Notes: generated by a model not told the origin, from the letters alone. A stretch of DNA of 64,000 nt from Monosporascus cannonballus (GCA_004154925.1 QJNS01000181.1:1-64000); one strand, 5' to 3'. Shown: positions 45,295-58,906, counted from the stretch's first letter. Translations and numbers: made by a program.

Positions 45295-45636
45295 TTATAT
45301 TTTGCTTATTAACCCTTTATACGATAAGGCCACCGAAAAATAATAACATAAATCTCTAGAAGTTTTTTCGATTGGGATTATCCGCAAAAAAAATATCGTT
45401 CGCATATAGGAACGATCATACATTAAATCTTCGTTACTTCCAAATTCTAAGATTAAAGTACGTATAGAATAAACGTAAAAAATAACCTTATCAATAACGT
45501 TAAAATACGTAAAACTTGAATTTTTGCAATAACGAAATAAATAAAAAACAGCTTTAATTAAATCCGGGCGAATAACGACAGCTTCATATAATAAATTTCT
45601 AACTTTTTCAAAATATAACTTTTTTAACATTACCAA
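45295..45636 (-). pseudogene. Copia RNase H region, open fragment
   Basis: A 113-codon open stretch with LLYEAVVIRPDLIKAVFYL, FTYFNVIDKVIFYVYSIRTL and LEFGSNEDLM. This is the order of the RT/RNase H connection in Copia elements, where family members read RPD..., YLYGTR and a following GDASFA-type segment. The GDA segment is degraded (DRSYMRT). It fixes the class and strand of the element. Confidence 0.8.
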
Positions 45637-48600
45637 CGATTTACCTTAATACTTTTTAAAATCCCTCCATTTAAAGACCTTAAAGTAACGTTTTCCAAAC
45701 TGAAATAACTCAAAATATATATATAACTTTTCCCAATAAATATCCTATAAAAACCATAACTTTTTAATTACATAATTTCGCAAAATACGTATTTTAAAAA
45801 AGCACTATAAATCCCCTAAGTCGTTAATATAAAAACGTTATATCAACTTCGCAAAAAATTTTTCAATACGTACTATATCGCAAATTTTATATATTATGGC
45901 TATATCGTTAACATAAAAAAACAACATTAATCAATTATTAGTCATAATATATGGATTATTTGGAATAAACTTTAATTCTAATTTCATTAATCCTGCCATT
46001 AAGTCCCGTTACTATAAAAGTAATAATCGCCTTAAGCCGTACAAAGCCTTTTAGAATTTTAAATAAAAGCTCGGACGTACAAATCCTTATAGAAAACGTA
46101 CGTATATTAACTTATTAAGATCGCTATACAAAAACGCATTAACGGCATTAAACTAACGAAACTCAAAGTTAAATCGAGCTATAACAACAATAAATATATA
46201 AAAAAACCTGTCTGCTAACGTAAAAACATAAATATTAAAGTCTTTACGGAATTGAAAGTCGTTACGGATAATAATTTTAACCTTAAACTTTTAAAGTACC
46301 CCGTATTTGTTAAATTTATATATAAATACTTATATTAACGAAAAAATACCGTTAGAACTTACGTCTTAAATCGCCTTTTACAATAAAATAACGGCAATTA
46401 ATCGTTTTACCTAATATATTTAATCCTATTTTTTAACGTAATTACTTTTTAATTTTTAACGTACTTATAATATATAACTTGTTATTAATTTTTGGAGATA
46501 ATAAAAAAATTAATACGATATAGGCGATTATACTTAATTACAATCGAAAAAATAACGTTAAAAACGGCTAAATACGTATTGCGTTTTTCGAATTCTAACT
46601 TATAATTAATATTGGCCGAAAATGGTTTTCTTTTTTTTTCTATTTCGCGTTCCGGAATCCATGATAACTAATTAATCCAGAAAATTTAATTCGGTACGGC
46701 GTTACAGTAACTAAAAAAAAACCTAATAATGCATTTTAAGTTTTATCCGATAATAGTACGTAATATTACTAAAAATTTTCTTCGAAAACTAAAATAATTT
46801 CCGGTATAGACAAATAAAGCTGTATAGCTTTACGTTCCGAATTGTCCGTTTTATCAGGAATACGGCTTAAGTTTTTTTTCGAAATTATTATTAATTATCG
46901 AATTAAAAAAAACCTTTATTAAAATACGAATTATGGGCTTTATTAACCTTTACCCCCTTAACTTTTTGTAAAGCTTCCTAATTAAAAAGGTTTATAATTA
47001 TTACGATAATATCGTAAATAATTTTTTAAGGTTCGTTTTATTTTGCCGACTTATTTATCCCCCTAACGATATCTATTTCCAAAGGATCGTTATTAAATAT
47101 AACTTTAAACGTTCTTAAAAAATTATTATTATAGGTAAAATAAGGATACTATCGATTTAATCGTTCAATTCTGCAATTTCGAACGAAAATTATTTCTGTT
47201 CGCCTTAATATTTTTTCATTTTGTCGAAAATAACGTCCTTAACGGTAATAACGCGTTATTACGAAAAAAAATCCATACCCAATATATATTGCTAATTACG
47301 TATCTTACAAAGTGACCAATATACATTCTGGGATTTATTTTCTTTAAACGTTCTACACCCCGATAAATGACTTCCGTAAACGCATAAACCTTTAATTCGA
47401 AAAAAACGATATTCGCCATATTTGCCTTTAGACCTTTTTTAGAAATAAATATTTTATTCTTTTTAATTAGCTACTTATTAAAAACCTGGATAAGGGTTTT
47501 TAACTTAAGGCTTAAATAAATCTATAATTAACAATATATATGGTTGTGTTTATAATTTCCAGCTATATGTTAAAAAGGAAATTACTATTAATAATTAAGT
47601 AATGCACCTTTATAATAATTACGCCCCCGGCGCGCTTCTAAATACCTATAAACTTTTTGATATATGGAAATAAGGGCTTATAAAAAATACTTATATCAAG
47701 AAATAATTTTCAGAATTTATTTCCGAAAAGAATCTTACCGTTTAATATAATCGTTTTAACCTTAATATAAAATTATTTCTCAATAAAAACTATTACGTTT
47801 ATTAAGGCGGTCAAAACGTATTTTTTTCGCTTTAAAATATAATTAATCTTAGCCCTAATAATTAAATAAGTAATAATTAACGCTTTCGTACGCCCGTTAA
47901 AAATATCGTTAAATTCGAAACAATTAATATATATTATGTTAAAAAATTTATTTTTCCTAACCGGCTACCGTCGTAATATCTTTTTTACGCCTTAACAATC
48001 TAATAATCTTAATACTAAATCGTTAAAGGCAAATAAATCTTCGTTCCGATAATTATATATATCATCTTTCCGAATGCACATAAACCTAAATAAGCTAATT
48101 TTTGGTACCATATTATAACGTTTCCTTTTAAGGGTTTTAAAAGAAATCGGGAATTATTACCGTAAAACTTCTGTTATAAAATTAGCTTCGGAAATAAGAA
48201 TTCCTAAATTCAGAGTTCCGGAACGAAATTCTCGTTTTCGCTTTTAAGGATAATTTTATCCTTTAAATCGCTTTCGTCCTCCGGGACGGTAACGGTAAGC
48301 TCTTTTTCGACTATTATAAAGACTATTAGAATAATATCGTTATCGTCGTTTTCCGGTGTTACTTTAACGTAATATATAACAAGCTAGCGTTCGATCCAAT
48401 TAATTTTAACTATTTTTATATCTAACGCCTTATAATATACGACGTCGGTTTCGTAATTCCAATAAATCCCGGCCTATTAAAACAATTTATACGAAATTAA
48501 ATTAATATATATCTTAAGGATATATAAATAATTTTTCAAAAAGAAAATATTAAATCTTCCTAACAGTATAATAAACGTAATTTTTCGTATATTTTCGCTT

Positions 48601-50085
48601 ACAATATCGAGATATTTTCTTCCGGCTAAAGGTTTTTCGTTAACATTCGGTAAATATAAATTACAAAAATTAACTTTGCAATTTCCCATATAAAAATCAG
48701 AACAGATATCCAACAACGTAAACCTCTTTAAGCTATATCCAGTAATAACGTTATTAACTTATAAACTCGTAAAAAATTCTTTAACGAAAAATATTAAAGT
48801 TACCTAAAAGGCTAATAACTTATCGTTATTCTAAACATATTTAACGATAACCTTTAACGCGTAAATTCCGTTCGAAATATGCTTATTTATTTTCTTTCTA
48901 ATCTTAGAGTTTTCGGTTTATCTTAAAGGCCTAATTTTCTTACAAATATAAAGGCATTCCTTAAAGGTATATAACTTCTTATACAACTATTTCTTCGTTA
49001 AATAACTATAGTAATTATTGCCGTTATTATTACGGCTATTATCGCGGTTATTAGCTCCCTTTATTTAATTAGAAATCTTTTTATTTAAGGTAACCCCGAA
49101 CGCTTCCTATAACATCTGTTTTACGGTAACGCCCTAAGCTTTCCGTAACCTTATATGGCTTCGGAATCGCTTTACAAACTTCTATATTAACGGAAGTTCC
49201 GTAACGTCCTTACCCTTAAACATAACTTCTTTTACCTTAACTCTTTAAGTAACAAAAAAGTTGGATAAGTAAATATTAATAGCCTTTAAAAAATTGAGGT
49301 GGCCGTAATATCCGGCGACGGCTAAAATTTAAAATTCCGCAGCTTTAATATATATTTTCCAATACGTAAATAACTAAATATCTATTTGGATCTTATTGGT
49401 TTTTAACGTTTGCTTATATCGAACGTTAACTTTATAAATCCGAACGTTATTATTAAACTTAAACTTATCCTTTAAAATAATTAATTTTTCTCTAAACGTA
49501 ATTTTTTTCCAATATACCTAATAATAATCAAAATAAACTGACTAATTTAGGAACGTATTAATTTTAATAAATACCTTTTTTTAAACGATATACCAAAATT
49601 ATTTCCTGTTATATACCTTTAAGGCCTTTTCGAATTTCGAATAATTCGGACCACCTAGGGCATATTCGTTAATTATTTTATTCTGAAAGTAATAAAGCTT
49701 AAGAAAAATCGGTATCGTTAACAAAAATAACATTTGAGCTACGTTAAAGTTAATATATACCCATAATATATTAGCTTTCGTACTAACGTAAAACTCGAAA
49801 ATATTATATTTTCTAAAGGTCCTTTTCTTAAATAAATACCTAAGAACGCGCCTTAAAAAGGATTCGTCAAGATTTATTAATTAGGTAACCATAATTTTAA
49901 AAGTAATATAAAAAATAATAGGGCTAAAATAATTAAAAGCGTAACAGCTAAACGATAAATATCTTTGGTAACGGAATAATAAATATACTGCGGGAACGAT
50001 AACGAAATTCCGAATAATTTCAACAAAACGTATATAACAAATATATCAAAACGCGACTAAAAAAAATACGGACCGGGTTTATAAT

Positions 50086-50305
50086 TGTAAAACTCTGTAT
50101 TACATACAGAAGCATATATATCTAAAGAAAAAGTATATTAAAGGTTGCATAACCTTTAAAAGGTTCTTTGTAAAAGATAAAAATAGTGAACCCTTTTTAA
50201 ATACATATAAAACAGTAATAGCCAAGAGATAATAATACCGGAGTAGCCGAAGCAATTTCCACTAGCTTGTTAGCTAACTAAGCCATGGCGTAACTAGGTT
50301 CAACA
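50086..50305 (-). repeat. 5' LTR of Copia family B
   Basis: 220 bp. The inner half (50086-50190) is heavily decayed, TGTGAGACC having become TGTAAAACT, while the outer half (50200-50305) remains close to the undecayed solo LTR. Confidence 0.9.
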
Positions 50306-50466
50306 CTAGATGCGGAAAAGGAAGTGGGGCCAACTCTGGAGCAGGATTAGAAATTTATATGCAGATGATAAGAAAATGAGGAAGGTGATACAACCTAATA
50401 CCTTTTCGCAGAGAAGAGGATCTCGGAGGATAAACTTTATCAGTGATTTTGCCCGACTAAGGAGTT
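50306..50466. other. 161-bp host DNA island between two Copia elements
   Basis: GC-normal sequence between the B and C insertions, showing that they are neighbours rather than nested. No gene is recognisable. Confidence 0.7.
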
Positions 50467-50653
50467 TGTGACAGTTAAGCCGATCAGAGAATAAGGTAAC
50501 ATAGAGTGTGAGAAGTGATAATTATCTGACTAGAATTGAGCTTTAGGGAGCGGTGGCTAGGAAGCTTTCTATATATTGTGAGCGCACCGGAATAAGGTTC
50601 TTCCGGGGTGCTGGGAGCTTGATGACTAATATAAATACTCTTATTTTACGACA
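50467..50653 (-). repeat. 3' LTR of Copia family C
   Basis: 187 bp, aligned without gaps to 59259-59445. It is less decayed than its partner over the first 100 bp (outer side), and more decayed over the last 70 bp (inner side). Confidence 0.92.
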
Positions 50654-50807
50654 TACCCCCCAGATGAAAGGGAGGTATTTTTTTTAAATCTGCTTATCGT
50701 AATTTCTGTAATTTTTAAGTAATTATAATATCTAAAAAAAATAACATAATTAATTAATTTAATTATTAAAAAAATAAGCTATATATATATTAGGTATACA
50801 AAGAAAA

Positions 50808-50898
<91 letters not shown>
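50808..50898. repeat. ATT trinucleotide microsatellite, about 30 copies
   Basis: An uninterrupted ATT run of about 90 bp inside the Copia C element, beside its 3' LTR. Uniformity suggests recent slippage after the element decayed. Confidence 0.95.
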
Positions 50899-50900
<2 letters not shown>

Positions 50901-50989
50901 TACTAAGACTTTTTATTTCTAATACGCATTTTATATATATTATAAATTATTAAATTATAATTAATAATAATAATAATATTAATAATAAT

Positions 50990-51260
50990 CGTAATATAAT
51001 ATTTCGTTACCCTTTTATCGCGTAATTTACGGCCGACATTTATATTTATAATATACGCCGTATATGTATTAATACCGCCGCCGTAATAACTAACGCCGAC
51101 GCCGCCGTAATCGTATTTGTACTTACTTTTGCGTCCGCGCTCGTATCTGTTATATCCGCGTCCGTTTTTGTTACGTTTATTCCTCCCGCGCCGCCCGTTC
51201 CGCCCGCGTTTGCGATACCGGCGGCCAACCGCCAGCGTATACGTCATGCGCATAACGCGT
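50990..51260. other. CpG-dense patch inside the AT-rich Copia C element
   Basis: Dense GCC/GCG/CGT triplets stand out from the surrounding AT-rich DNA. Minus-strand frames (50903-51253 and 51046-51228) encode Arg/Gly/Tyr-rich and Ala/Thr-rich low complexity. Almost every cytosine lies in CpG or CpC and hardly any in CpA. It may be the residue of a GC-rich segment after CpA-specific mutation. No protein family is recognised. Confidence 0.55.
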
Positions 51261-54200
51261 ATCGCGCCGAACCTTATCTAGGATGTTTACGTTTTGCGCT
51301 TGCGAGCAAAAATATTAACAAGTATTTCGACGTTACCGTAAATAATCGTTATTAACGTTATGCCTCGGGGCATACCTGTATTCCAATATACGTACTTTTC
51401 TAATTCCTGGGTTTTTCTTTTTTATTAACCGCTAATTAGCTTTATTTTCGTCCGATTACTTACCGTACGCCTAATAACGGCCTTCGTAATTAATATTAAT
51501 CTCGTTCTAAGTTTTTTTATTTACCTTATTTTATTCATATATTTTAAGACAATTATCATTTATATAGCAAAAAGTCCGTTATTTACGTACGGCCGTACGT
51601 ATTTTTTTCGAAAAAATATTAAAATAATAATAAAAATAAACAGAAAAAAGGAACTAACCGGTATTTGTACTTATCGCGCCGTTAATTATATTTACGCTTA
51701 CGGACGCGGTTACCGTATATACGCGCGCATTTACTTTAATTAAAGAAATTATAAATTTGTTATTAAATTAATAATAATAATAATACTTTAGTATTTTGTT
51801 TTGAAAGTCGTTTAAAAAGCTAAAGACCTAATAAAATTATATATTTTGTTATTTGTGCTATCGCGATTTTCTGATAATATTTGCCGTAAATTTTATAAGT
51901 TAAAAAATAACTAAAAATATTTAAATTATTATTTAAGAATATTTTCGTTAACATATTAATAAATAAATTACGCTAAATAAAATTCTATTTTACTTTTAAT
52001 ATATTTACATATTTTAAATATCGATATGACATAGCTTAATAATAATGTTTTTGTTTTTCTTAATTATTAACATAATCTTTTATTAATTATGGCAAAAGAT
52101 ATTCCAAATTTCGCCCAACTTTAATACAAAATTCCGAAATAAACGTTCAAAAAATATGGTTTTTTCAATTATATATTTTAATGTAAATAATATAATTTTA
52201 ATTATAAAAATCGTTACCGTTATTTAACGAATACCTTTATATATAACCAGTTTCCCAAAAGGCATTATAATATAATCCTGAGAAAATTATCATATTCCGA
52301 GATTATTAAAGAACGATATATTTTTAGTAATTATGAAAACTGAATCATTTTTATTTATACCCTTGAATACAATTTTTAAAAAATATATATAATAAAAATA
52401 ACGGTTTATTTTATTAATTATTATAATATGCTTAATTTACGCGTTAATCAACAGCTTTAATAATAAAAATAGGGCGAAAATTACGTTTGGGCAAATTATT
52501 ATTATTATATATAAGATAAAGTTAATATATTCCTAATAACGTTTTATTCATTTTTTAAAAACTGTTTCGGTATTAGAAATAAGTTTTTTTTATTTTTAAA
52601 AACGTTAAAAATATAAATATTATTTATAAACATAAAGCGAATAATAATTTTATTTTTTGATTTATTTCGAATTACTTAAATCCTTAAAAACTAATTTATT
52701 TCTTCTTAATTCTTAAGTTCGTACGATTCCTTTAATTTCAAAATAATCTTATTGGCTTTATTTTAATAATTTCGGTAATAAAAAAAATAAATCGTTTGCA
52801 AAAAACATAAAGATAAACGTACGTTATTCGTTATAAAACAGATATGGCTTTTTTAGAAATAATATAAATTTTAATTGTTATAACATAATAAAAAACTTAC
52901 AGTACTATAATAAAAATAAATCTTTTAATCCGTATAAAATTCGTTCGAACTTTATATATATTTCGTTTTTCTTAAAGCTGTTTAAAAAAACATAGGTTAT
53001 GAAGGTTTGCTTTACGCGCAAAACGTTGAAAAAGCCTATATTACGTTAAATTAACGGATCTTAAGGTTAAATTCGGCTATTACAATCGTGACGGTGCGAA
53101 AAAATTTGATTACGAATATAATAATATATATATTAATAATCGAATAGGCTTTTTATAAATTATTACGTACGTAAACACGTAATATATAACGCTTTAATTG
53201 TTTATTTTTATCGAACTTATATATAAATACTTACTTTAAAGAGATTAATTTGGATTTGGCTTACGTAATCGGAATTTCTTTTTATATTCCATATTTCTTA
53301 AATACTTTAATTTTTTTAAGGTCTCTTTTAAAAGAATTTCTTAAAAAATATTTATTGAAATCCTTTTAAAATTTGAACGGCTTGGCTTTTAGCTAAGCTT
53401 TATAAATCTTAGGTTTACTTAATTTAACGTTAAAACGCTTTGTATTTTTTTTTTTGCAATACCGTTATTACGATTACTGCATAAAGAATATACAGTTTTT
53501 TATATCTTAATTCTACTGTATGCTCCAATAACGAAAATGTATAAATAACCTTTTTTTAATTTCGATCTAAGGTTAAATATATTATATAACTTCCCTAAAT
53601 TATGGTAACGTTTAAGGTATAAATATTATCGTTTTCGGAATTGTTAAAAGTTTTTTATTTTCGTAATCTTTTATTTCTATAAATAAGTGCTTATAGCTTT
53701 TTTGCTTTACTCCTTTTTATTTTAGGAATTTAACGCGTAGGCTTTGCTAATTACTGGACAATTTTTTATTTATAAAAATTTCGAACTTAACTTTAAATAT
53801 TAACGAATTATTCGAATTATATATAGGGCTCGTTAAATATATTTCTCGAAAGATTTTCTTAATATTTTTTTTCGTTATAATTAATATACGAATATTCCGA
53901 TAAATCGATCTCTTTAGCTAACTATTAAGTTGCGTTCTCTTAAATTCTTTCTTAGGATTTGCTTTCCAGATTAAGAATATTTTTAAAAATTAAAAATTTA
54001 CGATTAAATCCGGTTTTGCTTATAAACTCTCTTATCCCCGAATTTCAATTTTCTAGTTAGCTATTTATTAAATCTTTATACTTGGAATTAGGATTATTTA
54101 TAGTTTTTAAAACGTTATAATTATTATATAAATTATATTACGTATAAAATATTTCGAAAATTAATTTTTTTTAAATTAGATACTTGAAAATATGCAATTT

Positions 54201-54322
54201 ATTTGCGAACTTTTTGTTTGTAACTAAAACGAACGCTTTCTTTTTTCTTTACTTAGCTAATAAAAATTCTTTTTATTATATATAATATTACGCGTAATAA
54301 TAACTTTTCGGAATTCCGGTAT

Positions 54323-54716
54323 TATGACGGCTATGCGGTTTAACCGACTATTAAACCTTAAGTCGACGGGTTTATGTTGGCAGGAGTATCGTGGGAATCT
54401 GAGCAATAAATATAATAACGTATTACGTTCCGTAATACCAAAGGTACCTTAGGTAACGATATTATATTATAAGCTAAAGTTATTTAAATTATGGAAATAA
54501 TGAATATATATATTTTCGTCCTAGCTTAAATTACTTAACCGGCTTAAATCCTTAAACCCCTTAAGCCTCTTAAGCCATTCGTTGGTTTAACCGGCTTAAA
54601 GGTGCCAAGCCTTTGAGCCCTTTAAGCCAATCACGTGACCTTCTTAGCACGGTCGGGCTTGGATGCCCAGGCTCTCCGACCGTTTTTAGAGAAGCCAAGA
54701 CCGTTAGGTCATAACA
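54323..54716 (-). mobile_element. Solo LTR, family A, nested in Copia C
   Basis: On the minus strand it runs from TGTTATGACCTAACGG to GGCTATGCCGTCATA-like decayed ends, related to 11186-11501 and 15554-15992. Flanks are GGTAT and GGCAC, compatible with one 5-bp duplication altered by two C-to-T changes. It carries a CACGTG at 54632-54637. It is 394 bp with direct repeats of CTTAAGCC / GGCTTAAA-type motifs. It is moderately decayed only in its downstream part. Confidence 0.85.
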
Positions 54717-55102
54717 GGCACTTATATTCAGTAAATATGAAAAATTCGACACCTTACTAAATAACTAATATAAGCTTTCGGTTATATTTTAATTATTCGC
54801 TTTTTCTTTTCCGTTTTTCGTTCTTTTTTAACGGATATATTCGTACGCTATATACGTAAATTTAAAACCAATCTAGTTTAAGGTTTGTAGTAATCATATT
54901 AATAATAACGGGATCATATTAACGAAAATATTATTTAAATTAATAAACAAATATTTTATTCGGAGTAAACAAATTATACGTATAATTCGAGTTTATATTA
55001 TATAACTATGTTATCGCTTTTATTACTTTAAGCTGAAGGTTTTTTAAAAAATGTTTTTAATATTATTTTTAAAGTTTTATTAATTAATTTTTAACTTGTT
55101 CG

Positions 55103-55292
55103 TGTGACGGGCACGATGCGTAGGTTGAACGGAGGCACGGCCCAACAAAGGTTTATATTCAAGGTGAGGAGGGAAGGAGAGAAACAGCTAGCCACCAGCG
55201 AGGTGGCTGCTCCCTATATACATATGGGTGAGCTCGGGCTAAGGAGCTCGCTCCGTAAGCCCGAGCTGCCCTATGGGCTCTAGCCTGTAACA
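55103..55292 (+). mobile_element. Solo LTR, family E, nested in Copia C
   Basis: 190 bp from TGTGACGGGCACG to CTAGCCTGTAACA with an exact GTTCG duplication (55098-55102, 55293-55297). TATA-like CCCTATATACATA gives the plus orientation. GC-rich and without RIP changes, it sits in strongly AT-rich DNA and so post-dates the decay of the host element. Confidence 0.93.
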
Positions 55293-57393
55293 GTTCGTTC
55301 GTTTTTTCTTATAAGTTTTTTAATTTATAAAAGAAATATTTTTAACCTAATACCTTTTTCGATATAGCATTTTTAATATTCTATAAATCCGTTTATTACA
55401 ATTATCTTAATATTGTTATCTTATTTAATTTTGTAAATAAAAATTTTACAATATTTACGTATTTAATATTCGAAATCTTTAATAATTCGAAACATTTTTT
55501 TAAAAGCGGTCGACTATAAAAAAAGCGAAATATTTCTTATTATATTTTTTTTAATTACTAAAAACTGTTAAAAGCTATTATAAGCTATAAAATAATTAAA
55601 ACAATCTTACGTAGTACGCCAAAACAATTTAGAAGTTCGACTTTATAATTTGTATTTCGAAGTCACCTAAAAAACGTACGTACGAATATAATTTTCATAT
55701 TTGAAACAGAAAATGCCGTTAATAATAAGGTTTTTAACGTTTTTAACTAATAATCTTAATGCTATAGATTTTAAATACCCAGATCTAAAATATTAAAAGT
55801 TTTGTATTCTTATACGAAAACGGAAAATATCTCGAGATCGTTTTTACGTTTTCGTATTTTTCTTTTTATTAATTATTAAAAATATCAAAATATTTACCGG
55901 GCTATATAGAATAATAGGAAAAGGACTCGAATAATAGACCAACGGCTTATATTTAAGGAAAATTAAGTTATAAATAGCAATAAAGTTTGGAAAACTAATA
56001 TTGTTAATAATCTTACTTTTTTTAAAGAAATAATTTATATTATAATACCAAATCCAGGCTTTATATAATAAAACTTTTAAAATAATATTAATGTAAAATA
56101 TTTTTATTATTATTATATTTTTAAGGATAAAATTATACTTTAACTTTCCGCTAATTTCAAATAACAATTTTTTGATTATTTGTTATCTAATACCGTTAAT
56201 CGGGAACGAGAAAATTGCTATTTCTATTATGTATTTCGTAATATTAGATACGAAAATACTAAAAACAAACATAGTTCGATTATTTACCAAATACCTTATT
56301 TCATAATTATTAATCAAGGTAAATAATATTAAAAAAATACTTGCCGAAATTAATAATAATATAAATTTCTATTAATTCGAATTTAAAAGTAATAAAAATT
56401 TAAAAATAAAATAACGCTATAATAATATTACCAAACTAAATATTATTAAACGATAATCCTCTTAATTTTTTAAGCATTTTTTTTATTTAAGTAACTTAAA
56501 AAGTTCGAAACGGAAATTCCTTTACCGGCTTAACTTAAAAAAACGATTTCGGATTTCCTTTCGTTTTATAAAACTAATTTAACAGATTTTACAAATAATT
56601 ACCACCGTAATTACATAACGGAATATACTGTATTCGCCGGATTTTTACGGATGCCTATTATTTAATATAAGAAAATATAAGTATTTCTAATTTTTTATTA
56701 AGTACTTTAAACCAAAAAAAACGAGATTAAATAACGATATTATATTTATTTTAAAAAATAATATATTACTCAAAATTACGAAAGTCCTAAGGGCTTTAGT
56801 TTTAGCTTTTAATTTTTCTTTGTAATATAAAACCGAAAATTAATTACTAAACTTTTTAAAAATCTTAATAAATCTTTCCAAAACAATTTTCTTAATTAAT
56901 TCGGTAAACTTACGTTATATTCAACCGGAAGCGAAACGTTTTATTAAGGCGTTTAAGAAATCTTTTATTACGAACGTCCTATTAATTTCCTGGAAATCGA
57001 ACGCCTTAATTTAAGTATAAACGGAAAACCAGATCCGGTATTATTAATTAGGTTTTATATGGCCCATTTTAACAAAACGCAGAACTTTACGATATTTTTC
57101 GCATATCGTAATAATAATATTCTATTCCGAAAAAGCAAATTAATCCCTTAATTTTTTTAAATAATTTTACATTATAATCTTTTTTTCGGATTACTAAAAT
57201 AATTTAGGTGTTTTTGAAAATCTTATTTTTTAGTATTATATTAATTTATCTTTAAATATTAATATATTTTATTTCGAACCTGGAAATTTCTTTAGATTAT
57301 TTTTAATATTTTATGATAAGGCGCTTAAAATTATTTTCGTAATCCTTTTAAGATTATTTGTTTTTCGATTTTTAGGAATTTATAAAATAATAT

Positions 57394-57558
57394 TGTTACT
57401 AGCCAAGGGCCCTAGTGGAGGAATTAGCGTAGCGCTAATCCCGTGGCTCCTGTATATATAACTAGCTGTTCTTACGTATTTTCTTAGTTGTTCCCTAGAT
57501 TTCTCAATAGACCTGTTATGGCCCATATTTTTAGTTATTACGTATACAGCCTTTTACA
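57394..57558 (+). repeat. 5' LTR of short element D
   Basis: 165 bp. Its right (inner) end is more decayed than the matching end of the partner (CCTTTTACA against CCCCTTACA). Confidence 0.9.
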
Positions 57559-58741
57559 TATTAAAAAATCTCCTTTTTCGCGAACGGTCCGTCGCCGTAA
57601 GAAATATGCTAACGTTATGCACCCGCCATTCGTACGTAGTTTATTCGCCATGGATACCGAGGAATTACGCCATTAAGTTTTATAAGCCGTTTGCGAATTA
57701 TAAGACTGTAAGGACTATAATACCTGGAGGTTCGAAATAGATAAAAAGCTATTTATTAACAAAAAAGCGATCGGCGATAATTATACGCAAATTTTTTATA
57801 TCTAGAAAACCTTTAGCTATTAGTTTTAAAAATTAACATTTTTGCCGTATATGCAGAAAGCCTTAAAAAAATCGAACTTTTATGCTTTTTTAAATTATAT
57901 TGCCGTTATTTTAAAAAATATTTAATAAAAAATAAAAATTTAATTAATATTTAATTAAATTACGTTATTATAATATTTAAATAATATTCCAATACGTTTT
58001 TATATTTGAAAATATTTTTTATTAAGTTAAAAAAATAAATAGCCGGATAAAGCCAAAATTTTCTTATTAATTTCGGGCCTTAATACCGAAATAAAAAAAT
58101 AACTAAATTACGAAAAATAACCTAATATTTAAAAAAAGTTTATATAATTTTTTTGCCGTTCGGAAATATTATTCCTAATAGCACTTATCCCGACGCGTTT
58201 ATGCATAATAATTTTCTAATTAAAAGGCAATATTATGGAAAATATAAAAATCGGTATATTAATCGTTAATTATTAACGTAAACGCCGTTAGCGAACGAAA
58301 AAACGTTATTTAAAATATAGCAAAATGGGGTATTTTCGGAAAAATTATCTTAAAGGGAAAAAAGTTATTATCCGACATATTGGTATTAATAAGGCCCTAA
58401 AAGTTTCGTTATTATTTAAACGATAAAAAATAACCGCGGAAATATTCGATAAAACTTGGGAAAATCTAAATAAGTTTAACGTTTACGAAATATTAAAAAA
58501 ATTAACAGAAAAAAAACCTTAAAGAAAATAACGTAAGGATATAAAATTAATAACGTATAATGCGCCAGAAACGTACGGACGTAAAGTACGTAACGTAATT
58601 TCCCTGTAATTATCGGAAAATTTTTCGGATTAAGATTTACGAATATTGCCGCCTTAAAACAAAGTCCTTAAAAGGGTGTTACAAATAAACGTTTACCGCG
58701 TAACGGGAAAAAGCGAGGATTGGATTTAAAGGGAGGGGTTA

Positions 58742-58906
58742 TGTCACGAGCTAAAGGCCTTAATAAAAGGATTAGCGTAACGTTAATCCCGTGGTTTCTG
58801 TATATATAACTAGTTGCTCCTACGTATCTTTTTAATTGTTCCCTAGATTTCTCAATAGACCTGTTATGGCCCATATCCCTAGTTACTGCGTATGCAGCCC
58901 CTTACA
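58742..58906 (+). repeat. 3' LTR of short element D
   Basis: 165 bp. Its left (inner) end is more decayed than the partner (TTAATAAAAGG against CTAGTGGAGGA). Confidence 0.9.

Larger units (their letters stand above)
44307..50305 (-). mobile_element. RIP-decayed Copia element, family B, both LTRs
   Basis: A 5999-bp element bounded by 220-bp LTRs (44307-44526 and 50086-50305) with CTAGG / CTAGA flanks, a 5-bp duplication with one G/A change. Coding is on the minus strand. The RT start region near 46135-46215 reads VIARFNFEFR (family FD..QFD), YVND replaces the catalytic YVDD near 45890, and RNase-H-like sequence lies at 45295-45636. The 3' LTR is preceded by an AAGGGGGTA polypurine tract, and the 5' LTR is followed by TTATAAACCC, resembling the complement of the initiator tRNA-Met anticodon loop. 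Interior frames are broken throughout. A second copy enters at 61871. Confidence 0.9.
57394..58906 (+). mobile_element. Complete 1.5-kb short LTR element, family D, in Copia C
   Basis: Two 165-bp LTRs (57394-57558 and 58742-58906) with TGT..ACA ends, an exact AATAT duplication (57389-57393, 58907-58911), and a purine-rich AAAGGGAGGGGTTA immediately before the right LTR, giving plus orientation. GTATATATAACTAG in each LTR is TATA-like. The 1183-bp interior is too short for pol. One plus frame, starting near MHPPFVRSLFAMDTEELRH at about 57617, continues through stops that are mostly TAA/TAG at plausible Gln codons. It could be a decayed gag-like or other small protein, or non-coding. I classify it as a non-autonomous TRIM/LARD-like element. 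Confidence 0.88.
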
